A stretch of DNA of 64,000 nucleotides from Brevundimonas sp. Lineage in GTDB: Bacteria; Pseudomonadota; Alphaproteobacteria; Caulobacterales; Caulobacteraceae. Under the pieces are notes generated by a model that was not told the DNA's origin, did no database searches, and saw nothing but the letters and a program-made list of their open reading frames with translations. The DNA is taken from contig QFQU01000015.1 in the NCBI GenBank assembly GCA_003248965.1, forward strand, positions 1 through 64,000, written 5' to 3'. The position numbers and the translations under genes were made by a program. Positions within the stretch are counted from its first letter, which is position 1, and the number at the start of each line of letters is the position of its first letter. Below are positions 40,209 through 49,513 of this stretch, piece by piece.

Positions 40209-41195
40209 CTAGCCCCCGTTTTTCATCATGTCGATGACGTTCAGGATGGCCGGGCCCAGGATGACGATGAACAGCACCGGCAGGAAGAACAGGATCATCG
40301 GCACCGTCAGCTGGGCCGGCAGGGCGGCGGCCTTCTTCTCGGCGGCCGACAGGCGCAGTTCGCGGTTTTCCTTGGCCATGACGCGCAGGGCCGTGGACAG
40401 CGGCGTGCCATAGACCTCGGCCTGGGTCATGGCGGTGACGACCCCCTTCACGCCCGGATGGTTGGTGCGCTTGCCCAGGTTCTCATAGGCCATGCGTCGG
40501 TCGGGCAGATAGCTGAGCTCGGCCGACAGCAGCGACAATTCTTCGGCCAGGTCGATGGAGGAGGCGCCGATCTCCTGGCTGACCTTGGTGATGGCGGCCT
40601 CGATCGACATGCCCGCCTCGACGCATATCAGCAGCAGGTCCAGCGCATCGGGAAAGGCCTGCATGATCGAGGTGCGGCGTTTGCTGATCCGGTTATGCAG
40701 ATACAGGTTCGGCGCATAGAAGCCCGCCACCGCCGCCGCAAAGCACAGCGTCACCCTGTTCATCGTCGGCCAGTCCACGACCTTGATGACGAACATGTAG
40801 AAGGCCGCCACGATCAAGAAGATGAACGGCGAGGCGAAACGGAAGAAATAGAAGGTTGTCAGCGGGCGCGGGCCGCGAAAGCCCGCCTGGGCCATCTGGT
40901 CGGCGACCTTGGGATCCTCCAGGAGCTTGGTCAGATTCAGGCGATCGACGACGCGCTTCTTGAACCCCTCGTCGGTGTGCCGCAGGCCGCCCGGCCCGCC
41001 GCCCGCAGCCAGCGCCGCGCGCGAGCGCCGCTTCAGATCGTCGCGCCGTTCCGACACGGCCTTCATCCGCTTGTCCAGCTTGACCCCGCCGGTCATCGAC
41101 GACAGCAGCGTCAAGACCGTGGCGAAGACCAGCACCCCGACGCCGAGGCTGAGCAGGTTCTGCGGGTCGGTGATGAAGCGAATGAAACCTTCCAC
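40209..41195 (-). CDS. tadC: Tad pilus inner-membrane platform protein TadC
   Basis: A 328-residue type II secretion system F-family protein (CpaH in Caulobacter), one of two platform proteins of the Flp pilus assembly machine. The GspF domain is recognised by AFPDALDLLLICVEAGMSIE and VTAMTQAEVYGTPLSTALRV. Membrane helices lie near residues 15-30, 110-170 and at the C-terminus (LPAQLTVPMILFFLPVLFIV). It is the last gene of the minus-strand cpa operon, 10 bp after tadB. Confidence 0.9.
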   Translation of the reverse strand: MEGFIRFITDPQNLLSLGVGVLVFATVLTLLSSMTGGVKLDKRMKAVSERRDDLKRRSRAALAAGGGPGGLRHTDEGFKKRVVDRLNLTKLLEDPKVADQMAQAGFRGPRPLTTFYFFRFASPFIFLIVAAFYMFVIKVVDWPTMNRVTLCFAAAVAGFYAPNLYLHNRISKRRTSIMQAFPDALDLLLICVEAGMSIEAAITKVSQEIGASSIDLAEELSLLSAELSYLPDRRMAYENLGKRTNHPGVKGVVTAMTQAEVYGTPLSTALRVMAKENRELRLSAAEKKAAALPAQLTVPMILFFLPVLFIVILGPAILNVIDMMKNGG

Positions 41196-41205
41196 GATCC
41201 TCGCC

Positions 41206-42186
41206 TCAGAACTTGAACGAAATCATGCGCTTCATGACGAAGACGCCGGTTCCCATGAGCGCTGCCGCCAACAGCAGCAGGAAGTTGCCGCGAATGTCGG
41301 TGAACATGGGCATCATATAGGAGGGGCTCATGGCCATGACCGCCAGCATCACGGCCGGCGGCAGGCTGGCGATGATGCCGGCCGACGCCAGCGCTTCGGA
41401 CGACAGGGCCTTGATCTTCTCGCCCATCATCCGCCGCGCCCGCAGCACGGCCGACAGATTGCCGAGCGCCTCGGCCAGATTGCCGCCTGTCTTCTGCTGA
41501 ATGGCGATGACGATGGTGAAGAAGCGCAGTTCGGGCGTCGGAATGCGCACGAACATCTTCTCCAGCGCCTGCTCCAGCGACAGCCCCACGGCCAGGCCTT
41601 CGCTCAGGGTCTTGAACTCCGGCCCCAGCGGCGCCGGGCTCTCGCGGCCGATGATCTTGAAACACTCATGGACGGGCAGGCCCGACTTGATGCCGCGCAC
41701 GATGACGTCGATGGCGTTGGGGAACTCCAGAGAGAACTTCTTCACTCGGCGCTTGCCCAGGAAGCCTACCACCCAGCGCGGCAGGCCCAGGCCGAAGATC
41801 AGGCCCACGCCCAGGGCCAGCAGAATGTGCAGACCCAGCAACAACGTGACCAGGGCGGCGACGACGCCGATCACGGCGCCGACGATGTGGAACGTCCGCA
41901 CGCTCATGCCCAGACCCGCCTGCTGCAGGCGCGAGGCCATGCTGGTGCGCGCCTTGCGGTCGCGGCGGTCGGCCTCCTGCAACTGCTGCATGATCTGCTT
42001 GCGGCGGGCCTCGGGCGTGTTCGCGGCGGCGGCGGTCTTGCGCGCCAGGGCCGCGTTCTTCTTGACCTCGCCCAGGGTCTGGGCGCGCTTGATCGCCTGG
42101 GCGGAGGAATCGTCGCCGCCGACGAAGACCCAGCCCAGTCCGCCGATGGTGATGAAGGCCAGGATGGCGGCGAGGATCGGAAGCAT
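41206..42186 (-). CDS. tadB: Tad pilus inner-membrane platform protein TadB
   Basis: A 326-residue GspF-family protein (CpaG), the partner of TadC. It has an N-terminal membrane helix (LPILAAILAFITIGGLGWVF), a helical cytoplasmic region, and the F domain EFPNAIDVIVRGIKSGLPVH and AIQQKTGGNLAEALGNLSAV. The start at 42,186 is chosen because it falls just after the cpaF stop and opens with the expected membrane helix. The longer frame overlaps cpaF without support. Confidence 0.9.
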   Translation of the reverse strand: MLPILAAILAFITIGGLGWVFVGGDDSSAQAIKRAQTLGEVKKNAALARKTAAAANTPEARRKQIMQQLQEADRRDRKARTSMASRLQQAGLGMSVRTFHIVGAVIGVVAALVTLLLGLHILLALGVGLIFGLGLPRWVVGFLGKRRVKKFSLEFPNAIDVIVRGIKSGLPVHECFKIIGRESPAPLGPEFKTLSEGLAVGLSLEQALEKMFVRIPTPELRFFTIVIAIQQKTGGNLAEALGNLSAVLRARRMMGEKIKALSSEALASAGIIASLPPAVMLAVMAMSPSYMMPMFTDIRGNFLLLLAAALMGTGVFVMKRMISFKF

Positions 42187-42193
42187 CGCGGCG

Positions 42194-43828
42194 TTACTCC
42201 GCCGCGTCCAGGGCTTCGGCCAGCTCGCGCTCCAGCCCATAGTAGCGGGCGCGGTCCCAGAAGCGGGGACGGGCGATGCCGGTCGAGCGGTGGCGGCCGA
42301 CGATCTTGCCGTTCTCGTCCTCGCCGGTGATGTCGTAGACGAACAGGTCCTGGGTGACGATCACATCGCCTTCCAGGCCGACGACCTCGGTGATGTGGGT
42401 GATGCGGCGCGAACCGTCGCGCAGGCGGGCGGCCTGAACGATGACGTCGACCGAGCCGACGATCATTTCCCGGATCGTCTTGGACGGCAGGCCGTAGCCG
42501 CCCATGGTGATCATGGACTCCATACGGCTGATGGCCTCGCGCGGGCTGTTGGCGTGCAGCGTGCCCATGGAGCCGTCGTGGCCGGTATTCATCGCCTGCA
42601 ACAGGTCGAAGGCTTCGGGTCCGCGCACCTCGCCGACGATGATGCGTTCTGGCCGCATCCGCAGGCAGTTCTTGACCAGATCGCGCATGGTGATCATGCC
42701 CTGGCCTTCCAGGTTCGGCGGCCGGGTTTCCAGGCGCACCACATGCGGCTGCTGCAGTTGCAGTTCGGCGGCGTCCTCGCAGGTGATGACCCGTTCGGTC
42801 GGGTCGATGAAGGCCGTCAGGGTGTTCAGCAGCGTCGTCTTTCCCGAGCCGGTGCCGCCCGAGATGACCAGGTTGCAGCGCGAGGCGCCGATGACGCCCA
42901 GGACGCGCGCGCCCTCGGGACTGATGGAGGCGAACTCCACCAGATTCTTCATCGTCAGCTTGTCCTTCTTGAACTTCCGGATCGTCAGCGTCGGGCCGTC
43001 GATGGCCAGGGGCGGGGCGATGACGTTGACGCGCGATCCGTCGGGCAGGCGGGCGTCGCAGATGGGGCTGGATTCATCGACGCGGCGGCCGACCTGCGAC
43101 ACGATCCGCTGGCAGATGTTCATCAGCTGGGTGTTGTCGCGGAAGCGGACATTGGTCAGCTGGACCTTGCCGCCCACTTCAATGAAGACCCGGCCCGCGC
43201 CATTGACCATGATGTCGGCGATGTCGTCGCGCGCCAGCAGGGGCTCCAGCGGACCATAGCCCAGAACGTCGTTGACGATGTCCTGAACCAGATGCTCCTG
43301 TTCGGCGACCGACATGGAGACGTTCTTGATCGCCACCAGTTCGGCGACGATGTCGCGGATTTCCTCGGACGCGGCCTTCTGGTCCAGATGCGCCAGCTGG
43401 GCCAGGTCGATGGTGTTCATCAGCGCGTTGAAGATCGTCGTCTTCGTGGCGTGATAGTAGTCGCTCTGTTCCCGGACGATCTCGGCGACCGCCTGAGCCT
43501 TCTTCAACTGCTCAAGGCCCGCCGTGGGCTTGGGGCCGGCGCCGGGCGGCTTGGCCGAGGGGCGCGGCGACTCGGGCGCGGGCTTGGGCCGGGCGGCCAG
43601 GGCGTCCAGACGATCCGCCGTCTGCGGCGCCGGCTCGGCCGCCCGATCCACGGCGGCGAAGGCCTGCGGAGCGGCGTCAAGCTCGTCGAAATCGAAGCCG
43701 CCGACCGGCGCGGACGACGCAGGCGCGGCGGTGAAGACCGACACGGCCTCGGCCCCGCCGGCGGGCGGTGGGGCGGGACGCACCGGCGCCGTCGATCCGC
43801 CAGGCTGACCTGTACGCTTTCCGAACAC
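42194..43828 (-). CDS. cpaF: Tad pilus secretion ATPase CpaF (TadA)
   Basis: A 544-residue type II/IV secretion ATPase powering Flp pilus assembly and, in this family, retraction. An Ala/Pro-rich N-terminal 110 residues leads into the VirB11-like ATPase with Walker A VISGGTGSGKTTLLNTL, the Asp box, Walker B (MRPERIIVGEVRGPEAFDLL) and a His box (NTGHDGSMGTLHANSPREAI). It is in the middle of the cpa operon, 4 bp after cpaE. Confidence 0.94.
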   Translation of the reverse strand: MFGKRTGQPGGSTAPVRPAPPPAGGAEAVSVFTAAPASSAPVGGFDFDELDAAPQAFAAVDRAAEPAPQTADRLDALAARPKPAPESPRPSAKPPGAGPKPTAGLEQLKKAQAVAEIVREQSDYYHATKTTIFNALMNTIDLAQLAHLDQKAASEEIRDIVAELVAIKNVSMSVAEQEHLVQDIVNDVLGYGPLEPLLARDDIADIMVNGAGRVFIEVGGKVQLTNVRFRDNTQLMNICQRIVSQVGRRVDESSPICDARLPDGSRVNVIAPPLAIDGPTLTIRKFKKDKLTMKNLVEFASISPEGARVLGVIGASRCNLVISGGTGSGKTTLLNTLTAFIDPTERVITCEDAAELQLQQPHVVRLETRPPNLEGQGMITMRDLVKNCLRMRPERIIVGEVRGPEAFDLLQAMNTGHDGSMGTLHANSPREAISRMESMITMGGYGLPSKTIREMIVGSVDVIVQAARLRDGSRRITHITEVVGLEGDVIVTQDLFVYDITGEDENGKIVGRHRSTGIARPRFWDRARYYGLERELAEALDAAE

Positions 43829-43831
43829 GCG

Positions 43832-45394
43832 TCAGCGCTTCTTGAACATGGAGGCGAACAGCGACTTCGATTCGCCCGCCGCCTTGGGCGTCTTGCCCGG
43901 CTTGGCCTTGGGTCCGGCGACGGCGGGCAGTTCGCGCCGCGACACGATCTGGGCCAGGGTCTGGAAGGCCTCGGCGGCCTTGGTCTTGGCGCCGGCGTCC
44001 AGGATCATCTGGCCGTTGTTGGCGGCCGAACCGAAGGTCTTGGCGTCGAACGGGATGACCAGACTGGGGTGCACGCCCAGGGCCGCGCCGAAATCCTTGG
44101 CCGGGATTTCAGGCCGGCCGGGCACCCCCACCTGATTCAGCACCAGGCGTGGCGGCGCATCGTTCGGCCGCCCGTGGCGGATCAGATCGATCATGTTCTT
44201 GGCGTTGCGCAAGGACGCCAGGTCGGGCGTCGCCACCACCACCACCTCGTCGGCGCTGATCAGGGTGCGACGCATCCAGGGCGACCACAGGTGCGGCAGG
44301 TCCAGCACCACGAAGGGGGCGGTGGAGCGGATGCGGGTCGTGACCTCCTCGAACGCCTCGGTCGAGATGTCGAAATCCATGTCCAGGCTGGCCGGAGCGG
44401 CGAACAGGCTCAGCTTGTCCGTGCAGCGGATCATCATCCGGTCCAGCAGGGTCGAATCCAGGCGGTCCGGCTGGCTCAGGGCGTCGGCGACGCCGTTCAG
44501 CGGATCTTGGTTGAAATCCAGGCCGGCGGTGCCGAACGGCAGGTCATAGTCCACGATGACCGTATTGGCGCCGATCCGCTCGGAGATGGCGTAGGCGGTG
44601 TTGTGCGCCACGGCCGAGGCCCCCGCCCCGCCGCGCGCGCCCACGAAGGCGATCGAGCGACCGACGAAGGGCTGGGCCGGGTCGTTGAACAGGCCGCCGA
44701 TGGCCGCGATCAGCTGCAACGGCTGCAACGGCGCGACCAGATATTCACTGACGCCGCGCCGCATCAGTTCGCGGAACAGCAGGATGTCGTTGGTCGCCCC
44801 GACGACGATGACCTTGGTGCCCGCGTCGCAGACCTCGGCCAAGGTGTCGATCTCGTTCAGCAGGCCCTGCGGATCGCGCAGGCATTCGACAATGATCAGC
44901 GGCGGCGTCGGTTCGTGCCGATAGGCTTCGACGGCGGCGGCGATCCCGCCCACGCGAATCTGGGTCGTGGCGCGCGACAGGCGGCGGTCCTGGGCGGCGC
45001 GTTCGGCCGAGGCCAGGGTGTCCTGACGTTCGGCGAAGACGTGGATGGCGATGCGCGGCACCGACACCTCGCCGATGGCGCCGACCGGAGCCAGGCCGGA
45101 CGAGACCGGCAGGGGCTCCTGAAAGGTCGCAGGCGCAGGCGCCAGTTCGACGTGCGTCGCATGCGCGGCCGCCGGCGCCACCGGGATCATGTCCGCCTGT
45201 CCCACCTCCGCCGCTGTCAGGGCCTGTCGGACGGTGGCGGCGTCGGGCGCCGGCTGGGCCGCTGGCGGAGCGGTGAAGCGCAAGGCCGACGCTGCAGGCT
45301 CCGCCGCACCGGCGGCGGGCTCCGAAAAGCCCATATCGACGTCGAAGCCATCGTCGAAGGCCTCGAAAGCGCGGGGAGCGGAGGCTGTGTTCAT
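43832..45394 (-). CDS. cpaE: Tad pilus localisation ATPase CpaE (TadZ)
   Basis: A 520-residue protein with an Ala/Pro-rich leader, a receiver-like domain from about residue 130 to 240, and a ParA/MinD-like ATPase domain. The P-loop is the deviant VGARGGAGASAVAHNTAYAI, without the usual GKT, as in other CpaE/TadZ proteins that target the pilus machine to the pole. In Caulobacter CpaE polar localisation depends on PodJ, which is also in this window. The start at 45,394 fits the end of cpaD. Confidence 0.9.
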   Translation of the reverse strand: MNTASAPRAFEAFDDGFDVDMGFSEPAAGAAEPAASALRFTAPPAAQPAPDAATVRQALTAAEVGQADMIPVAPAAAHATHVELAPAPATFQEPLPVSSGLAPVGAIGEVSVPRIAIHVFAERQDTLASAERAAQDRRLSRATTQIRVGGIAAAVEAYRHEPTPPLIIVECLRDPQGLLNEIDTLAEVCDAGTKVIVVGATNDILLFRELMRRGVSEYLVAPLQPLQLIAAIGGLFNDPAQPFVGRSIAFVGARGGAGASAVAHNTAYAISERIGANTVIVDYDLPFGTAGLDFNQDPLNGVADALSQPDRLDSTLLDRMMIRCTDKLSLFAAPASLDMDFDISTEAFEEVTTRIRSTAPFVVLDLPHLWSPWMRRTLISADEVVVVATPDLASLRNAKNMIDLIRHGRPNDAPPRLVLNQVGVPGRPEIPAKDFGAALGVHPSLVIPFDAKTFGSAANNGQMILDAGAKTKAAEAFQTLAQIVSRRELPAVAGPKAKPGKTPKAAGESKSLFASMFKKR

Positions 45395-45398
45395 GGTC

Positions 45399-46088
45399 TT
45401 AGTCCACCGCCCGCGAGATACGGCCGTTGACCAGCGGCTCCTGAGGGGCCGAGGTCGGCGTGCCCGCCCGGTATGTGTCGAACACCTTGGCGCGACGTCC
45501 GGCTTCGGCGGCGTCGATGGCCGCCGGGGCGACAATGTCGCGGGGATTGGCGATCTGGGCCGCCAGATTGGCCGTCACTGCGCAGCCGAAGGCGGCCGAA
45601 GGTTGGTTGGAGAAGCTGGAGACGGAGGCGCGCTGCGCCTCGGCGCAGTTCGGCACATGGGCGGTCAGCACCTCGAACCCGGCCAGGACCGGCGCGCGGG
45701 GATCGGGCGCCGCATAGGCGGTGACCTGCACCCGTTCGGCGGGAACGCCCAGCGCGGCCAGGGCGTCGCGGACGCTCCAGGCGGCGCGGGCCGCGGCGGG
45801 ATCGTCGCCCGCCGGCGCCTCGACCCGGATGACGTCGGCGCGCGACGCGGTGAAGCGACCGGCCAGCGCCGCCAGCGCGGCCTGTTGATTGCCGGAAAGG
45901 CCCTGATCGTGCACGGCGAGGGCGATGCGGTCCATGCCGGGCTCGACCTGAAGGACATAGCGCGAGGTCGGCGTCAGCGGCGGCGGCAGGGCGCCGGTCG
46001 AAGCGCAGGCCGAAACCATCCCGGCGCAGGCGGCCAAGGCGAGCATGCGGCTCAAGACAGCGGATCGGTCGTTCACGGCGCGCCTCAT
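45399..46088 (-). CDS. cpaD: Pilus assembly lipoprotein CpaD
   Basis: A 229-residue CpaD-family protein. The leader has lipoprotein-type cysteines (MLALAACAGMVSACAST), so it is probably anchored in the outer membrane beside the CpaC secretin. The family segments YVLQVEPGMDRIALAVHDQG and NCAEAQRASVSSFSNQPSAAFGCAV-like region are present in split form (FGCAVTANLAAQIANPRDIV). The start overlaps the cpaC stop as ATGA, showing translational coupling. Confidence 0.87.
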   Translation of the reverse strand: MRRAVNDRSAVLSRMLALAACAGMVSACASTGALPPPLTPTSRYVLQVEPGMDRIALAVHDQGLSGNQQAALAALAGRFTASRADVIRVEAPAGDDPAAARAAWSVRDALAALGVPAERVQVTAYAAPDPRAPVLAGFEVLTAHVPNCAEAQRASVSSFSNQPSAAFGCAVTANLAAQIANPRDIVAPAAIDAAEAGRRAKVFDTYRAGTPTSAPQEPLVNGRISRAVD

Positions 46089-47530
46089 TCGATCACGTAT
46101 CCCACGGGCCCCTTCCAGCCGGTAACGGAAGCCGTGCCGGGCGCCGGACTGCCGTACCTCTGGGTCAGTTGGCCGAAGAAGATGCTCTGGGCGTCGCTGG
46201 CGACCTGGAGCCCGTCGGCCGGGGTCTGGAGACGGCCCGGCGCGGTCGGCGACGCCAGATAGGCCTCGATGATGACCACCAGTTCGGTCTCGCCCGAGAC
46301 ATAGTCGCGCGACCGGAACAGGGCGCCCAGGATCGGCACGTCGCCGGCGCCGGGCAGCTTGTCGATGTTCTGGCGCGTATTCTCGCTCAGCAGGCCCGCG
46401 ATCATCAGCGAACCGCCCGACGGCAGCTCCACCGTGGTCGAGGTGCGCCGGACCGACAGGCCCGGAATGACCAGGGCCGAGTTCGCCGTGGCGTTCAGGG
46501 TGAACGCTCCCTGGTTCGTCAGTTCCGACACCTCGGTCGACAGTTGCAGGGAGATACGGCCTTCGGACAGCACGATGGGACGGACCGCCAGACGAACGCC
46601 ATAGGGCTTGAACTCCACCGTAACCTTGGTCGAGGTCGCGTCGCCGCTCTGCGACACGGGAACCGGGAACTCGCCGCCGGCCAGGAACTCTGCGTTCTCC
46701 CCGTTGACGGAGGTCAGGTTGGGCTCGGCCAAGGTCCGCACCAGACCCGCCCGTTCGAACGCACGCAGGCTGGTGGACAGGCTGTTGCCGTTTCCGCTGC
46801 GGTCCAGATAACGGAGGATGCCGCCGCCCAGTTGGCTGCCGTTGACGCCGAAGGTGCTGGACTGACCATAGCTGAGGCCGTCGCCCACGGTGTTCAGGAC
46901 GGCGCTGACGTCCAGGCCCAGTTGCTTCACCGCCGAGCGCTGCACCTCCATGATGCGCGCCTTGACGGTGACCTGGTCCGAGCCGACGACCGAGATCAGA
47001 TTGACCACCTTCTCAGGAGCCGAGACGAAGGCGGAGGCGACGCGACGCGCCTGATCGGCCTGGGACGGGCTGGCCGCCGCGCCGGTCAGGATGATGCTGT
47101 CATTGACCGCTTCGGCGTGGATGCGGCCGCCAGGAACGACGCGGTTCAGCGTGTCCTGAAGGGCGCTGACGCCGGCGTCGACGCGGATGCGCAGGGTCAG
47201 GATGGTGCGACCGGCGGCGTCCAGGAAGACGGCGTCCGTCTCGCCCGGCGCGATGCCGATCACCGTGATGCGGCGCGGCGAGTGCAGCATGGCTTCGGCC
47301 ACCTGCGGGTTCGACACGATCACGTCGCGCGCGTCGGCCGGCAGGTCCACGGCGAAGGAGGTGCCGCGCGGCAGATTGATCATCTGCGGCGCGGTTCCCA
47401 TCGCCACGGCGGCGCGCGTCTGGGCCACGGAGGCCGGGGCCAGGGCGCCGGCCGTCAGAAGGGCGCAGGCGAGCACGGCGGTCTTTCGCATCATCGGGCG
47501 CATCATCGGGCGCATCATCCGGCTTCTCAT
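46085..47530 (-). CDS. cpaC: Flp pilus outer-membrane secretin CpaC
   Basis: A 481-residue secretin (RcpA) forming the outer-membrane pore. After a signal peptide (KTAVLACALLTAGALAPASV) come the pilus N-terminal domain (NLPRGTSFAVDLPADARDVI), BON-like repeats, and the secretin core VPVSQSGDATSTKVTVEFKP and SGGSLMIAGLLSENTRQNID. The ATG overlaps the cpaB stop as ATGA. The 5' end contains a 12-bp tandem repeat giving MMRPMMRPMMRK, so several in-frame ATGs are possible starts. Confidence 0.9.
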   Translation of the reverse strand: MRSRMMRPMMRPMMRKTAVLACALLTAGALAPASVAQTRAAVAMGTAPQMINLPRGTSFAVDLPADARDVIVSNPQVAEAMLHSPRRITVIGIAPGETDAVFLDAAGRTILTLRIRVDAGVSALQDTLNRVVPGGRIHAEAVNDSIILTGAAASPSQADQARRVASAFVSAPEKVVNLISVVGSDQVTVKARIMEVQRSAVKQLGLDVSAVLNTVGDGLSYGQSSTFGVNGSQLGGGILRYLDRSGNGNSLSTSLRAFERAGLVRTLAEPNLTSVNGENAEFLAGGEFPVPVSQSGDATSTKVTVEFKPYGVRLAVRPIVLSEGRISLQLSTEVSELTNQGAFTLNATANSALVIPGLSVRRTSTTVELPSGGSLMIAGLLSENTRQNIDKLPGAGDVPILGALFRSRDYVSGETELVVIIEAYLASPTAPGRLQTPADGLQVASDAQSIFFGQLTQRYGSPAPGTASVTGWKGPVGYVIE

Positions 47531-48447
47531 GGCGTCACCACCACCTCGGGCGCGCCGCCGCGATAGATGCGGACCGAACGCGGCGCGGACACGTCGGCCG
47601 CGCGGCGACCGACCGATCCGGACGGCCCGCCGGTGTCGGCGTAGGAGCGCAGGGACAGGGATAGCTCGCCCTCGGACTTGGCCTTGGCCAGAAGTTCGGC
47701 GTCCTGGGGCCGGACCTCCAGGGTCGCGGTCGCCCCGACCACCGACTGGGCGTCGGGCCCCGCCCGCGTGGTCTGGTCGATGGCCAGGACCTTGATGTTC
47801 TGCATGACGACGTCCGAGGCATAGGCCTTCTTGGAGGTCCCGCCCTCGGCCGAGGGCGTATCCAGCTCGCGGGTCATGACCACATCGACGCGGTCGCCCG
47901 GCAGGATGAAACCGCCAGCGGCCGATTCCACGGTGACGCCGATGGCCATGGCCCGCATGCCCGGCTCCAGATAGGCGGCCATATAGCCGCTGTCGCCGGC
48001 GCGGACGATCTTGCGCGGCAGGATCGGCTCGCCCGCCAGGATGCGTTCGCGCACGACCGAACCGATATAGTCGGATTTCACGCCCGGGCCGGCCAGGTCG
48101 GAAGCGGCGCGCGCCACCCGCTGCACGGCGGCGTCGGCCTTGGCGGCGGCGTCGGTCGGCTTGGCGTCCTTGGGCGGGGCGGTGTTGGAGCCGTCGGTGA
48201 TGAAGCTGGGATCGACCTCGTCGACGGGCCACTCCTTCCACTGAAGGTCGGCCTCGGTCAGGCGCTTGCCGGGCGTCAGGTCGGCGTTGGCCACCAGCAC
48301 ACGGGTCATCGGCCGCGTTTCGACGGGCGCCGCCGCAGCCGGCGCGACCGGCTGATGCGAGGAGGAGCCCATGGCCCGCACAACCAGGGCCAGACCGATG
48401 GCCGAGACGGCCGCTATGCAGATGACGACGATGCGGGCGGGCTTCAT
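47527..48447 (-). CDS. cpaB: Flp pilus assembly protein CpaB
   Basis: A 306-residue CpaB/RcpC protein, a periplasmic SAF-domain component that stabilises the secretin. The N-terminal membrane anchor is RIVVICIAAVSAIGLALVVR. The SAF domain starts at VLVANADLTPGKRLTEADLQ and continues with ILAGEPILPRKIVRAGDSGY. The gene starts the coupled cpaB-cpaF run after a 137-bp spacer containing two TTAA sequences (48,502 and 48,525), where a promoter is likely. Confidence 0.9.
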   Translation of the reverse strand: MKPARIVVICIAAVSAIGLALVVRAMGSSSHQPVAPAAAAPVETRPMTRVLVANADLTPGKRLTEADLQWKEWPVDEVDPSFITDGSNTAPPKDAKPTDAAAKADAAVQRVARAASDLAGPGVKSDYIGSVVRERILAGEPILPRKIVRAGDSGYMAAYLEPGMRAMAIGVTVESAAGGFILPGDRVDVVMTRELDTPSAEGGTSKKAYASDVVMQNIKVLAIDQTTRAGPDAQSVVGATATLEVRPQDAELLAKAKSEGELSLSLRSYADTGGPSGSVGRRAADVSAPRSVRIYRGGAPEVVVTP

Positions 48448-48584
48448 CCAGAGGTCTCCGGCAGGCGTGAAGACGAGGATGGGTTCCCCCGCACCCTGCC
48501 GTTAACAATCATGAGGCCTGAGAGTTAACGCTTCCTAAGCGAGCCGGAACGGTGGTTCGCCAGCTTGGAATCCGGCCAGACGCC

Positions 48585-49103
48585 TTAACGACCGCCGATG
48601 TATGCGGCGACGACGCCGCTTTCCGGCAGGGCCAGAAGGGCGCCGACAGCGATGGCGACGCCGTAAGGAATATCGCCTTTGGGCTGCATCAGCCGGACCA
48701 CCCACGCCTGGGGCATCGAAGGCGCCACCATCGGATAGTAGGATCTGGCGCTCATCAGAATCAGGCAAAGCCCGCCGCCGGCCACGCCGGTCCAGAGCAG
48801 AAAAGGCAGCGCGCCCGAAACGCCCATCCACAGGCACCCGGCCGCCAGCAGCTTCGCGTCCCCGCCGCCGATCCAGTTCAAGGCGAACATGGCCATGCCG
48901 GCCAGCAGGGCCGCCACGCCGACACCGACATGCGCGGCGATATCCATCGGCGCCACGCCCGCCGCCAAGGCGGCGGGAAAGAACACCGCGACAAGCGTCA
49001 GGGAAATCCAGTTGGGAATCTTCATCGTGGTCAGGTCATGCAGACCGCCGACGATGACCAGAGCCGGAAAGGCGCCGAGAAGGATCAAGATCAGACTATC
49101 CAT
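48585..49103 (-). CDS. cpaA: Prepilin peptidase CpaA (TadV)
   Basis: A 172-residue aspartic membrane protease that processes the Flp pilin and pseudopilins. Both catalytic aspartates are present: GGLHDLTTMKIPNWISLTLV and LNWIGGGDAKLLAAGCLWMG, the latter in the GxGD motif. About six membrane helices. The start at 49,103 is taken as the first ATG at the hydrophobic N-terminus. A GTG five codons upstream is possible. It follows pilA across a strong terminator, so expression depends on readthrough or its own promoter. Confidence 0.9.
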   Translation of the reverse strand: MDSLILILLGAFPALVIVGGLHDLTTMKIPNWISLTLVAVFFPAALAAGVAPMDIAAHVGVGVAALLAGMAMFALNWIGGGDAKLLAAGCLWMGVSGALPFLLWTGVAGGGLCLILMSARSYYPMVAPSMPQAWVVRLMQPKGDIPYGVAIAVGALLALPESGVVAAYIGGR

Positions 49104-49142
49104 GCCCTCACTCTGCACGATCAGGTTTTAAGTTTGGGTTGC

Positions 49143-49178
49143 CAAAAAGAAAGGGCCGGAGCTTTTCAGCTCCGGCCC
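49143..49178 (-). terminator. Intrinsic terminator after pilA
   Basis: A perfect 10-bp stem (49,153-49,162 with 49,169-49,178), 6-nt loop and T-rich tail (TTTCTTTTTGG on the minus strand) lie between pilA and cpaA. It should make pilA mRNA more abundant than the assembly genes. Confidence 0.85.
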
Positions 49179-49211
49179 AGACTTGGTGTTCTTGCGAACC
49201 GCCTGCTGCCG

Positions 49212-49394
49212 TTAGGAGGCGGCGTTCGCGGTCTCCAGCTTGTCAGTGACCTTCTGGAAGGTGGCCTTCAGCTGGGTGCTCATGAGGCCCAGAACGGTGA
49301 TCAGGGCGACGGCGATCAAGGCGGCGATCAGGCCGTATTCGATGGCGGTGGCGCCCGATTCGTTCTTGGCGAAGCGCGAGATGAACTTGGTCAT
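49212..49394 (-). CDS. pilA: Flp-type pilin PilA
   Basis: A 60-residue Flp pilin, the major pilus subunit. The start MTKFISRFAKNESGATAIEY shows the class IVb prepilin cleavage pattern, followed by the hydrophobic helix GLIAALIAVALITVLGLMST. The start at 49,394 follows AAAAAGGAAC. The longer frame upstream is non-coding. CpaA downstream is its peptidase. Two GANTC sites and degenerate CtrA-like sequences lie 108-138 bp upstream. Confidence 0.95.
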   Translation of the reverse strand: MTKFISRFAKNESGATAIEYGLIAALIAVALITVLGLMSTQLKATFQKVTDKLETANAAS

Positions 49395-49501
49395 GGGTAG
49401 TTCCTTTTTCAAAATGTCCAGCGAGCTACTATGGCGGGGGGAGCCGGTGGCCCGCTTGACCCCCAAACGCAGGATGACAATGCCACGCGCTCGTTAAGCC
49501 T

Positions 49502-49513
49502 GAGTCACGAGTC
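49502..49513. promoter_or_regulatory. Paired GANTC methylation sites upstream of pilA
   Basis: Two GAGTC sites (49,502-49,506 and 49,509-49,513) are separated by 2 bp. A degenerate CtrA-like TTAC-N7-TTTA follows at 49,518-49,532. Such spacing suggests CcrM/GcrA-linked control of the pilin or of the divergent gene at 49,633. Confidence 0.4.

Noticed and set aside
41501..45430. Very long open frame (1309 codons) on the plus strand opposite the cpa genes
   Set aside because: It is antisense to five well-recognised pilus genes, contains no known domain, and reflects high-GC codon bias.
49400..49480. Sigma-54 promoter upstream of pilA
   Set aside because: The GG...GC pair (TGGCATTGTCATCCTGC) has 12 bases between GG and GC instead of 10.
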